This document shows, piece after piece, positions 30,056 to 37,549 of a DNA stretch of 64,000 nucleotides; the first letter of the stretch is position 1, and each line of letters begins with the position of its first letter. Source of the stretch: Agaribacterium sp. ZY112 (GTDB lineage: Bacteria > Pseudomonadota > Gammaproteobacteria > Pseudomonadales > Cellvibrionaceae); assembly GCF_041346925.1 (NCBI RefSeq), contig NZ_CP166840.1:1674001-1738000 (forward strand), read 5' to 3'. The translations under genes and the position numbers were made by a program. The notes beneath the pieces were generated by a model. That model saw only the letters and a list, made by a program, of their open reading frames with translations. It did no database searches and was not told where the DNA came from.

Positions 30056-30293
30056 GTTTCTTGTTCTTTGGAGTCAGCTATTAAATGTGATCGGTGTCTC
30101 ATTTATCTTTGGGGCTATTAGATGGTTTTTGCGTATCATTTGTAAAAATGCCCAGCTCTTTTCTATATGGGATGTGGCTTTGTGTCCTACTCGTAAACTA
30201 GATAAAATTAGCTTATAAGTAGGCTTAGATAGTAAATGTTGGCTTAGCTTTACGCTTGATATAAATAAGCTTGCGTGCGAGCAGGCTAGCACG
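30056..30293 (+). other. Intergenic region upstream of the next plus-strand gene
   Basis: About 240 bases between the tpsA terminator and the following gene (312 bases gene-free in all). It must hold that gene's promoter. A short ORF across 30021-30218 overlaps the terminator and has no ribosome site, so I do not count it as a gene. Confidence 0.45.
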
Positions 30294-31151
30294 ATGGATT
30301 GTATGTCAGATTATTCTCTTAAATTTTCAGCACGCTTACGTAATGGCTTTGAAGCCGAGCAGGCGAGACTAGCTCTGATTAAGTTATTTAAGCTTAATGA
30401 CGAGCGAGCCGATAAGTTAATTACGGGCTCGCCGCGAATTCTAAAAAATGACTTAACGAAGCCGCAAGCTCACAAATGGGTTAAAGCGCTTTGGTCTGCA
30501 GGTTGGCATTCTTCGTTAATAAAAGCAGATAAAGAAGTCTATACAACGGTTGAGGCTAAAGAGTCTAAGCTTGCGGTTGGACGTTCTGATGCTGATGTAG
30601 CGCCTACACAGGGCAAGCAGCTTGAAAAGCCCAGTGTCGGGCCAGCTAAAAAAGCTCATATACAGCGGATTTATGCCCCTCGCGTTCCTGCATCAATGTG
30701 TATTTTAAAAGGCTGGCAGCAGCAAAACACACTTAATCCTAACGCTTGTATTCAGGCTGGCTGTCAAGACCGTGATGCCTACATGATTGTGATTGCCCAA
30801 CCTAAAAAAGACATTGAAGGTAGCCCAGACTTAAAGGCCTATACTAAGGCCGTTATAGAGTCTGCAGCTGGGTTTATTGCGCAGGGACGTATTTCTACCC
30901 CAATAGCAAAACAGGCTCACCGAGAATTAGATTGCTTGTCTGCTGAAATAACGGGCTTAGTCGATCAGTCTAATGTGCACTATCTTATCAGTGTCTTTGA
31001 GGGTTTAGATCATTTCTACGCTGTGTACTTTTGGACGAGTAAGCACAACTTTCAGCAAGTCCGCCCACTTTTTAATGCTATGAATGCGAGCTTTTCGTGT
31101 ACTAAAACACGCAAGCAAGAAATGCTCTCGGAAGCCGAGCTTACCCACTAG
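30294..31151 (+). CDS. Uncharacterised two-domain protein
   Basis: A 285-residue protein with no signal peptide. Residues about 5-70 form a small domain ('FSARLRNGF..EQARLALIKLFKL..ERADKLITGSPRILKNDL') that I have seen at the N-terminus of unrelated proteobacterial proteins such as DUF805 proteins. A Lys/Ala-rich linker follows. The C-terminal 150 residues (from about RVPASMCILKGW) resemble the PsbP/DcrB-like fold, with a late aromatic FYAVYFWTSKHNF block. Its function is unknown. The start could equally be the ATG at 30303. It stands alone after the TPS locus and converges with the next gene. Confidence 0.75.
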   Translation: MDCMSDYSLKFSARLRNGFEAEQARLALIKLFKLNDERADKLITGSPRILKNDLTKPQAHKWVKALWSAGWHSSLIKADKEVYTTVEAKESKLAVGRSDADVAPTQGKQLEKPSVGPAKKAHIQRIYAPRVPASMCILKGWQQQNTLNPNACIQAGCQDRDAYMIVIAQPKKDIEGSPDLKAYTKAVIESAAGFIAQGRISTPIAKQAHRELDCLSAEITGLVDQSNVHYLISVFEGLDHFYAVYFWTSKHNFQQVRPLFNAMNASFSCTKTRKQEMLSEAELTH

Positions 31152-31203
31152 ACTTAACAGCTAAGTATTAGCGGGCAAGCGGCACAGAGCTGGGGGTTTA
31201 AGC

Positions 31204-31647
31204 CTAGCCTCGTTCTGCGCTCATTGTGGTTTCAAAGCTAAAGGATGTATTTTCAGCTAGCCCGCCTTCTTCGAATTCAATGATGAGCTCACCGGTAAGT
31301 TTAAATTCATCGGGGGCTGTTTCTTCAATGGCTAAGCGTTTTACATCACACCAATTATCGATGTCATTGATCATTAGTGAGCCTTCTGCTTCTGGGTAGG
31401 CTTCATGCGTGAGATTTAAACCATTTAAGGCGTAGCGTTCGCCTAGGTCTAAGTCATACCAATCAAATACAAGTTCAGTATCAATGGCTTTAGTTTCGCC
31501 CTCAATGTCTAATTTAAACTGGCTCAGAGGAATGGTAATGCGATGGTAAAGCGTTCGGGCCATGCCAGCCGCTTTATCTTCGTGCCAAAACACATCTACA
31601 CGGCCATGTTCAGCTTTGGTGAGAGATTGTAGTTCGATTTTGTTCAT
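31204..31647 (-). CDS. Hypothetical acidic cytoplasmic protein
   Basis: A 147-residue acidic protein with beta-rich composition, no signal peptide and no transmembrane segment; I do not recognise the family. The paired strands 'MARTLYHRITIPLSQFKLDI' and 'FKLTGELIIEFEEGG' suggest a beta-sandwich. It is divergent from the metallopeptidase gene about 255 bp away, which raises the possibility of an immunity or chaperone role. There is no direct evidence for this. Confidence 0.7.
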   Translation of the reverse strand: MNKIELQSLTKAEHGRVDVFWHEDKAAGMARTLYHRITIPLSQFKLDIEGETKAIDTELVFDWYDLDLGERYALNGLNLTHEAYPEAEGSLMINDIDNWCDVKRLAIEETAPDEFKLTGELIIEFEEGGLAENTSFSFETTMSAERG

Positions 31648-31903
31648 AGTCTGATTTATTCCATTAGCGACGTTAAGGGCAATCTAACGCATTAGACGCT
31701 ACTTTTATAGTGAAAATATCTGTATCGCTATTCATTATGCCTACCGCATAAGTGCGCTATTTCTGTCTTGCCTTTAATTAATGCCCGAGTGGGAGTAACG
31801 ACAAATTAGGAACAAATGTGAATGCTGCGTTTTACACTTTAACAATCATCTCGCTTGAGTAAACTGTCATTACAGATAAAACATGAGACATCAGGAGAGA
31901 GAG

Positions 31904-32476
31904 ATGGGATATGGAATAACAAAGCAAAGTGCTCGTAAGTGGGTATTACCTATTCAGATTACCGTTCCAAATGATTTTCCTTCATTATTACTAACGCGCT
32001 TAAAAAACGCAGCAAATTCTTGGAATACTCAAACAGGCTTGCCGTTATTTGTTTTTATCGGCTTAAAAACAAGTATTGTGTCGTTAAAAAAACAGGACGG
32101 TGCTGGTGGGTCATTCACTGCCGGTGATGGTGGCTTAGGGAAGCCAATTAAAGATGTAAATTCTATCTTATCAATTGGGACACAAATATCAGATCATAAT
32201 ATCCTCCATGAACTAGGGCATGTACTTGGTCTTGCTCATGAAGAAGAGCGCCCTGGTGACAAAACACAAGCATTTTACAGTTCAAAAAAATCGGTAAACC
32301 CCAAAGTACAAAGCTGGCTCTTAGATGCTCAGTGGGATAACTGTCGTAATAACCAAAAACAGTTTGGTTATATGGCGCATGGCGATTTTGATGCAAATTC
32401 GGTTATGAAGTATGGGAATAGTAATGGAACTTTAAGTGCTGGTGATATTGCCGTGGTTCAAGCTATTTATGGTTGA
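31904..32476 (+). CDS. Astacin-like (M12A) zinc metallopeptidase
   Basis: A protein of about 190 residues with the full astacin-type zinc signature HELGHVLGLAHEEERPGD (first His at residue 102): HExxHxxGxxH plus the Glu after the third His. A Met-turn, SVMKYGN, lies near residue 170. It therefore looks catalytically intact. The start is moved to the ATG at 31904, which has AGGAGAGAG directly upstream; the in-frame ATG at 31883 has none. There is no signal peptide or prodomain, unlike secreted astacins, so it must either act in the cytoplasm or leave by a non-Sec route. T6SS delivery would fit the neighbourhood but is inference. Confidence 0.87.
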   Translation: MGYGITKQSARKWVLPIQITVPNDFPSLLLTRLKNAANSWNTQTGLPLFVFIGLKTSIVSLKKQDGAGGSFTAGDGGLGKPIKDVNSILSIGTQISDHNILHELGHVLGLAHEEERPGDKTQAFYSSKKSVNPKVQSWLLDAQWDNCRNNQKQFGYMAHGDFDANSVMKYGNSNGTLSAGDIAVVQAIYG

Positions 32477-32484
32477 GTTTGTCT

Positions 32485-32508
32485 ATAAGGCCGTTATGGC
32501 GGCCTTAT
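32485..32508 (+). terminator. Hairpin after the metallopeptidase gene
   Basis: Nine-bp stem ATAAGGCCG / CGGCCTTAT with a 6-base loop, just beyond the stop codon at 32476. The following bases (GTTCATTCAATTTC) are only moderately T-rich, so termination may be weak. Confidence 0.6.
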
Positions 32509-32579
32509 GTTCATTCAATTTCTAAGCCTGAATAGCCAGTGTAATGCTTTTTGTTGTGCCTCCCTTTTTTGAAGGCCAC

Positions 32580-32626
32580 TTTATACCCTTGCAGTTATTA
32601 TTAGTTTACAGCTGTAAGGGTATAAA
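32580..32626. repeat. Long inverted repeat in a convergent gap
   Basis: Arms TTTATACCCTTGCAG (32580-32594) and CTGTAAGGGTATAAA (32612-32626) pair at 14 of 15 positions around a 17-base loop. It lies between the convergent metallopeptidase and lipase genes. The right arm ends in AAA rather than a clean T-tract, so it may be a terminator-like hairpin, an operator, or a small mobile-element remnant. Confidence 0.6.
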
Positions 32627-32682
32627 TATTGAGCACTAAGCACTGCGCTTATCACTCTGGTTTTTAAAGTCAGAGTAAATTA

Positions 32683-33840
32683 CTAAGACTCCAGACCACG
32701 GCCAGCTTGCCTAACCAACTCAGACACTGCGTGATGCATTCGTATAAAAATGCTTCTTATAAATGAGTAGGTGATGTTTACGCCTTCAACAATCTTGATT
32801 CCCAGAATTGTAGCCATACGAATAATAAGGCGTGTAACCCAAAAAGAGGCTTCTTTAACTAAATCAGCGGCTTTGTGGACGACATAAGCAAGACGATCCA
32901 AAATCGTAAATATTGTACTTCCACCTAAAACTACAGCTATACCTGAAAGGTTGATGGCTTTCTCTACCACCCATAATAAAGCGGCACCGGCAACTTCGGC
33001 GGTATTTAAACAGAATGACAGAGGGCCGTCAGACTTTAACCAAGCTTCAATAGAGGCATCTAGCATTTTCTGAGGTCTAGAGCCTGCAAGCTTATCCCAG
33101 CTATCTCTTTTTTCTACCGAGTCTATGTAGTTAGCCATTAAATGAGGCTGCCAAAATGCTAGTTGGGCATTTGATGGCAGTAAGAAGTCACCTCTTCCTG
33201 AGCTGGGTACATGCACAAATGGCCAAGTAGGGACCATAGCGACAGGGTCTGTTTTATGATGAACGCGGTAAAGATTATTGTCGCCTATTCGTGTTTTTGC
33301 CTTATTTGAAAAAAACTCTAATCCAACTCTAGGGCTGCCAAATGTATATAGTTTAACTGTGCGCCCAGTAGATGACTTAAGCCAGTCAGCGGTAAGTGTT
33401 GCTAATGCACCGCCTAAGCTGTGACCAACACAATGGATTGTGTGAATGTTTTTCGATGGTGTAGGTATATCATCTGCATATGTGTTGAAGGTATCTTGGA
33501 AGCCTTGGTGAACTTTTCCTCCCGTTCTAGATGCCTTAATGCCCGCGTTTAAATCTGTTAGGGCATCCATTAGGCTCGCCGTACCTTTTATAGCAAAAAT
33601 AGCTTGGTTTTGATAAATAGTATCTTTTAGTCCTTCGGCATATAGCCCCATCATATGAGAGGTTTTTAGTACGATGCCGCCCGTTTTACCGCTTAAACCT
33701 TTATCGCTTAAAGACGCGTTGTCACCAAGATCAAGCAAGTTTTTATATTTAAAATAAAATAACTTGCGTGTTTTTTCATTCTTTATATCGTAGATATTTG
33801 AGGCTAATCCAGCTGCAAACTCAGGGCTTAATTCAGTCAT
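32683..33840 (-). CDS. Class 3 lipase, predicted T6SS lipase effector (copy 1)
   Basis: A 385-residue alpha/beta-hydrolase of the Lipase_3 family. The nucleophile elbow is GHSLGG, the acid is in TDPVAMVP and the probable His in QPHLMANYI, so the Ser-Asp-His triad appears intact. The C-terminal third (about residues 265-380) is hydrophobic/amphipathic (AALLWVVEKAINLSGIAVVLGG and onward) and may insert into membranes. There is no signal peptide. It is a clear paralogue of the lipase at 35272-36441, with the same GHSLGG, KLYTFGSP and DPV-P-FVH-P blocks. It lies downstream of PAAR and VgrG and just after a small exported protein. Tle-type T6SS phospholipases use the same fold. AAAGGA precedes the ATG. 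Confidence 0.88.
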   Translation of the reverse strand: MTELSPEFAAGLASNIYDIKNEKTRKLFYFKYKNLLDLGDNASLSDKGLSGKTGGIVLKTSHMMGLYAEGLKDTIYQNQAIFAIKGTASLMDALTDLNAGIKASRTGGKVHQGFQDTFNTYADDIPTPSKNIHTIHCVGHSLGGALATLTADWLKSSTGRTVKLYTFGSPRVGLEFFSNKAKTRIGDNNLYRVHHKTDPVAMVPTWPFVHVPSSGRGDFLLPSNAQLAFWQPHLMANYIDSVEKRDSWDKLAGSRPQKMLDASIEAWLKSDGPLSFCLNTAEVAGAALLWVVEKAINLSGIAVVLGGSTIFTILDRLAYVVHKAADLVKEASFWVTRLIIRMATILGIKIVEGVNITYSFIRSIFIRMHHAVSELVRQAGRGLES

Positions 33841-33865
33841 ATGATAGTCCTTTGAATTATAAGTG

Positions 33866-34324
33866 TTACCAATTGCAATTTGTTAGTAGTAGTGTTTTGA
33901 ATTCTTCGTGCAGAACTGGTTCATTTGAAAGCTCGCAAGTTAATACTAATGCTTGACCGCCAAGCTCTGAGTTTTCGTCAGGTCTTCTCTTGGAGTTTAA
34001 CCATATTTCAACTTCTTTCCCTTGATAAAATACAGTAAGGGATTGAGCAACAACAAATTCAACTGGTAGTAAACTTGTAAGAGAGCGCTGATAGACAGCT
34101 TCGAGATGGATTTCACCGTTGTCATTGAGGGTGAATTCATCGCTTACTTCTTTTTGCCAAGAAATATAGCGTGTTAACTTAGCACCTGAAGCAGGTTTTC
34201 CATCCTGGGTGACTTTTAACTTTACCTCAGAAAATACGCATGACTTTCCGGCATCAAATAACGACATTGCAGCTCCAAAGCTTGAAATTAAAATTAAAAC
34301 AAAAAAAACGATAACTTGTTTCAT
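33866..34324 (-). CDS. Exported DUF6795-like protein, putative immunity to lipase copy 1
   Basis: A 152-residue protein with a Sec signal peptide (MKQVIVFFVLILISSFGAA). The mature part has the pattern 'SEVKLKVTQDGKPASGAKLTRYISW...DEFTLNDNGEIHL', a transthyretin-like carboxypeptidase-regulatory beta-sandwich as in DUF6795 (family name from memory). It then has 'NSELGGQALVLTCEL', matched by 'HSELGGSPIDLTCNL' in its paralogue at 36442-36930. It sits 25 bp upstream of lipase copy 1 in the same direction. A periplasmic protein paired with a lipase fits an immunity role, but an adaptor role is also possible. Confidence 0.82.
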   Translation of the reverse strand: MKQVIVFFVLILISSFGAAMSLFDAGKSCVFSEVKLKVTQDGKPASGAKLTRYISWQKEVSDEFTLNDNGEIHLEAVYQRSLTSLLPVEFVVAQSLTVFYQGKEVEIWLNSKRRPDENSELGGQALVLTCELSNEPVLHEEFKTLLLTNCNW

Positions 34325-34461
34325 GGTTATCCAATTTATACAGTTACTGACCAGTTTAGTCGGCTATGTATGTGGTTGTCTTTATAAGCAAACTAAGTAT
34401 TCGCTAGATTATTGTGTAGCTTGCCGCTTTAACTTTCTCGTTACCTTAGGCGACAATTAAC

Positions 34462-34944
34462 TCAAGGGTGGCCAGACTTAATGCTTTTGACTTGTTGCTT
34501 GGTTAGACTTAGCTCGATATTTGATCTTTCTAAATATTGCTTAGATTTTACTCCGAAGAGCTTAAAGTTAAGCTTAATATGTGCAGAGTCATTATTAATC
34601 AATACTGATAAGGCAATTGAAGTTTCATTATTTGGGCTTAATGCATAGTGGTCAGTTGCAGAAAGGCAGGTTAAGTCTAAATTTTTTTCCCCAAGTTGTG
34701 AGGAAATATCTTTATAACCATCTACAAACTTACCAGCGGTTAAGCTCAATCGACACTGGGTCAACTCTTTTGAAGAAAAGATAATTACAGAACCGGTCTC
34801 ACCATCATCAAATTTGAATGAGTAATCATTTACGCCTGATACAGCGAACTCGTTGTTGTTTGAGGTTGAATTCATTGTGGTACCAGCTCTTGTAAAACTT
34901 ACAAATACAGTAAAAAATAAGAGAGTGTAGATAACTGATTTCAT
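34462..34944 (-). CDS. Exported hypothetical protein
   Basis: A 160-residue protein with a signal peptide (MKSVIYTLLFFTVFVSFTRA) and a beta-rich, Ser/Asn-rich mature part with two cysteines (CRLSL, LTCLS) that could form a disulphide. I do not recognise the family. It follows the PAAR gene by 25 bp in the payload operon, so it may be a second periplasmic immunity protein. A 137-bp gap separates it from the next exported protein gene. Confidence 0.72.
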   Translation of the reverse strand: MKSVIYTLLFFTVFVSFTRAGTTMNSTSNNNEFAVSGVNDYSFKFDDGETGSVIIFSSKELTQCRLSLTAGKFVDGYKDISSQLGEKNLDLTCLSATDHYALSPNNETSIALSVLINNDSAHIKLNFKLFGVKSKQYLERSNIELSLTKQQVKSIKSGHP

Positions 34945-34969
34945 ATGATCATGCTCTACGACTCTTTAG

Positions 34970-35260
34970 CTAACCTATTAATACAGTCGGGCAGCCCACA
35001 ACAATCTTACCGCCGTGGGCGGTGGTATCTCCCAAGCGTGCGGCAGGTTTGTTGCTTAGCAAAACGGTAGTGCTACCCATGGCGATGCTGTCTGGTGGTC
35101 CTACACAAACGCAGCTGCTACCAAGTGTTGCGGCTGGCATATTGGCTATAAGAACAGTAGGGGCACCTGGCGACACAATAGGTCCGCCAACATGGGGTAC
35201 GGTGCCTGTCACCATTGGGCAGACATGCATGTCGGTTATTCTTGAAGCGGGCATTCCCAT
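34970..35260 (-). CDS. PAAR spike-tip protein
   Basis: A 96-residue protein made entirely of one PAAR domain: MPASRITDMHVCPM at the start, then repeated Pro-Ala-Ala-Arg-like turns (MPAATLGSSC, KPAARLGDTTAHGG) and the closing GCPTVLIG. PAAR proteins form the zinc-bound conical tip on VgrG and recruit effectors. It lies directly downstream of lipase copy 2 and in the vgrG operon, so it probably caps this VgrG and loads one or both lipases. There is no effector extension. Confidence 0.95.
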   Translation of the reverse strand: MGMPASRITDMHVCPMVTGTVPHVGGPIVSPGAPTVLIANMPAATLGSSCVCVGPPDSIAMGSTTVLLSNKPAARLGDTTAHGGKIVVGCPTVLIG

Positions 35261-35271
35261 AGTGATTTCCT

Positions 35272-36441
35272 CTATTTTCCTATGCCGTAAATAGCTTTAC
35301 GAGCAACTTCAGTTGTTTTTTGCATAAGCCGGTATATGACATTTCGAATTAAGACGATGGTCATCTCTTTAATATTTTTGACCACGGCCATGCCAAGTGC
35401 CTGCATCATTTTTGCGATCAAGCGAAAGAGCCATACAGAGCCATCCCAAGTCGGAAATTTTATATCTTTAATTTTGGATAGTAGATACGCGAGCTTATCT
35501 GCCAGGCTCATGAAACCAATCAAGGGCAGTTGAAGCGCATGAAAAATGCCACTTCCCGCTTTTTTGAATACCCAAATTAGAGCGCTGTTCAGTAGCTGCC
35601 AGGTTTTTGCACTTGATGAGTCTATTGGGCTTTTGGATTTTAAAAACTCTTCAATGATTTCATCAAGGGTATGGGTTGGTTGTCTTCTTTTCAGATCTTG
35701 CCATGTTAAATCTTTAACCGAGTTACAGTACTCTTTCATATCATGGGCTTGAGCAGACAATATACTCTCGCTAGAGCTAATGTAATGTCCGCTAGACTGA
35801 AATGGAGGATGAACAAAAGGGAATAGTGGGATCATTGGCACAGGATCGGTTGCTTTGAAAACTCTTTTTATATTTCTCTCTCCAATGCTACGTGTAAAAT
35901 GAGAAGAGAAAAACATCATTGCGGGCTTCGGGGCGCCAAATGTATACAGTTTTACTTCCTGTGTTTTTCTAATTGACTGAACCCAGTCGGCAGCGATAGT
36001 GGCTATAGCTCCGCCTAGGCTATGACCTATGCAATGAATATTGCCTGTACGACTATTGTTCTGATTCAGAAAGGTTAAGATATCCGACTTCATGCTTTTA
36101 AATATGTTGTTAAAACCAACATGTACAGCAAATCCTGTTTCGGAAATCTCAGTACCTATTTTAAAGTTGCTGACCCAGTCGGCACTGTTGTTTGCCGTAG
36201 TAGATCCACGAAAAATAATAAAAATATCGTTGGAATAATCGCCTGAACCAAGAGCGCACACACCAAAGCCATCAGTGGCACTTCTAATAATATGTCCGCC
36301 GACTTTAGCGGTAAGCTTTTTTTTGTCAGCGTTTTTTGTTGAAAACTCTGGCCTTAAAAGAAAGCCTTTTAAGTCTATGTCATCTTGTACGGCATAAACT
36401 TCATCAGCAAATTGGGAGGAAAGCTTAGGGTTTAACTCCAT
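35272..36441 (-). CDS. Class 3 lipase, predicted T6SS lipase effector (copy 2)
   Basis: A 389-residue Lipase_3 protein with nucleophile elbow GHSLGG, acid in TDPVPMIP and candidate His in AQAHDMKEY. It has no signal peptide; its C-terminal region has several hydrophobic/amphipathic helices (SALIWVFKKAGSGIF, LPLIGFMSLADKLAYLL). It is paralogous along its whole length to the lipase at 32683-33840. Its ATG immediately follows the stop of the upstream exported protein, so the two are translationally coupled, and PAAR follows 11 bp later. This is the classic order for a T6SS effector module. Confidence 0.9.
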   Translation of the reverse strand: MELNPKLSSQFADEVYAVQDDIDLKGFLLRPEFSTKNADKKKLTAKVGGHIIRSATDGFGVCALGSGDYSNDIFIIFRGSTTANNSADWVSNFKIGTEISETGFAVHVGFNNIFKSMKSDILTFLNQNNSRTGNIHCIGHSLGGAIATIAADWVQSIRKTQEVKLYTFGAPKPAMMFFSSHFTRSIGERNIKRVFKATDPVPMIPLFPFVHPPFQSSGHYISSSESILSAQAHDMKEYCNSVKDLTWQDLKRRQPTHTLDEIIEEFLKSKSPIDSSSAKTWQLLNSALIWVFKKAGSGIFHALQLPLIGFMSLADKLAYLLSKIKDIKFPTWDGSVWLFRLIAKMMQALGMAVVKNIKEMTIVLIRNVIYRLMQKTTEVARKAIYGIGK

Positions 36442-36930
36442 TTACCTATGCTCCTTTAATTCTCTCCAGTGACAAATGGTCATAAGTCCGCCTCGCGGGG
36501 TTTCAACTCTTCGAAGCTCATCTGTCAGGTTACAAGTTAAATCGATGGGGCTGCCGCCAAGCTCAGAGTGTATGTCTGTGTCCATCTTTCCAAAATTCCA
36601 TATTAAATATTCTTCATCTTTGTATTGGACAAAAATCCGTTGGCTTGCGAGAAATTGGTTTAAGGGCGTTAACTCAAGCTCCTCTCTTACTAGTGGTAGT
36701 TTGAAGTGCCCATGACTATCAGCTTTAAATTTTTCTTCTGAATACTCCTCGCCTTGTAACTTAATTATCCTAGTGATCTCTGCGCCAGAAGCAGGAGAAC
36801 CATTTAATAAAACATGCCCCTCTAGAGGAGAAAAAAGTACGGCATCAACTATTTTTGTACCTAAAAGTTTCACGTCAGCCTCGCAAGCAGAGATAGAAAA
36901 AGTTAAAAGAAGTACTAGAAGTATTTTCAT
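36442..36930 (-). CDS. DUF6795-like lipoprotein, putative immunity to lipase copy 2
   Basis: A protein of about 162 residues starting at the ATG at 36930, which gives a proper lipoprotein signal (MKILLVLLLTFSISAC, lipobox ISAC). The ATG at 36954 would bury that signal behind eight extra residues and overlap the previous gene. The mature part, 'LFSPLEGHVLLNGSPASGAEITR', is the small beta-sandwich also seen in the paralogue at 33866-34324. It is sandwiched between the DUF6931-like gene and the lipase with almost no spacing. Membrane-anchored periplasmic location fits protection from a phospholipase; this is inferred. Confidence 0.83.
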   Translation of the reverse strand: MKILLVLLLTFSISACEADVKLLGTKIVDAVLFSPLEGHVLLNGSPASGAEITRIIKLQGEEYSEEKFKADSHGHFKLPLVREELELTPLNQFLASQRIFVQYKDEEYLIWNFGKMDTDIHSELGGSPIDLTCNLTDELRRVETPRGGLMTICHWRELKEHR

Positions 36931-36934
36931 TCCT

Positions 36935-37510
36935 CTAGACCTGACCATTACCACCGCGAGCTAGATCCAAACCTTGGGCGATAAAATATTTGTAATTTTC
37001 TTCGAGCTTTTCTGGGTCGATTAGGGCTGCGGCTAAGCTAACGCAGCCAGCGACGGCGTGGGCGAATAGGTATTCAGGTGGTGGAACTTCTGGCTCGCCT
37101 TCGGGGGTCATACTTCCGGTACACCAAGCTGCAGCGGTTGCAGCCCAACTTGCGGCGGTTTTACTCTTGGTGAGTTCTCCGAGTTCTTTGCAGCGAAGGC
37201 GGTTGTCTTCAGAGGGCTTTTTGGCCCAAGCTTCGGCCGCGAGCAGTGCGTTGATGTTGGCTTCGTCTGTTTCTGGGGTCTGAGCTTTACGGGCCGCTAA
37301 ACAGGCCCACCACACGGCTTCACGCTTGGGCAGGCCGTGTGCGAGAAGTTTGACTGAGTCGTGAAAAAAACCGGCGTCACGTAAACGTTCTATGCTGATT
37401 TGAGGCGCTGTATCAAGAATGACGACATCCTCAGAGCCCTCATCAGTCAATTCGAAGTGATTGAGTAGTTCTTCAGCGGTTAGAGCTTGAATTTTTACCA
37501 GATCCGTCAT
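36935..37510 (-). CDS. VgrG-associated DUF6931-like protein
   Basis: A 191-residue soluble, Ala/Trp-rich helical protein. The stretch 'LLAHGLPKREAVWWACLAARKA', followed by 'AAEAWAKKPSEDNRLRC' and 'PPPEYLFAHAVAGCVSLAAAL', is the pattern I associate with DUF6931, a family found beside vgrG in T6SS loci (family name from memory). The role is unproven; a chaperone or adaptor for loading effectors on VgrG is the usual suggestion. It lies 39 bp after vgrG and just before the lipoprotein-lipase-PAAR unit. Confidence 0.82.
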   Translation of the reverse strand: MTDLVKIQALTAEELLNHFELTDEGSEDVVILDTAPQISIERLRDAGFFHDSVKLLAHGLPKREAVWWACLAARKAQTPETDEANINALLAAEAWAKKPSEDNRLRCKELGELTKSKTAASWAATAAAWCTGSMTPEGEPEVPPPEYLFAHAVAGCVSLAAALIDPEKLEENYKYFIAQGLDLARGGNGQV

Positions 37511-37549
37511 GGCTTTATGTAACTCTCTATTTCTTTAAGTGCGTATGCT

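Noticed and set aside
30021..30218. 65-codon frame after tpsA
   Set aside because: It starts within the tpsA terminator and has no ribosome site.
36935..36954. Upstream ATG at 36954 as the start of the DUF6795-like lipoprotein
   Set aside because: It would place eight basic residues before the lipoprotein signal and overlap the preceding gene. The ATG at 36930 gives a normal lipobox leader.
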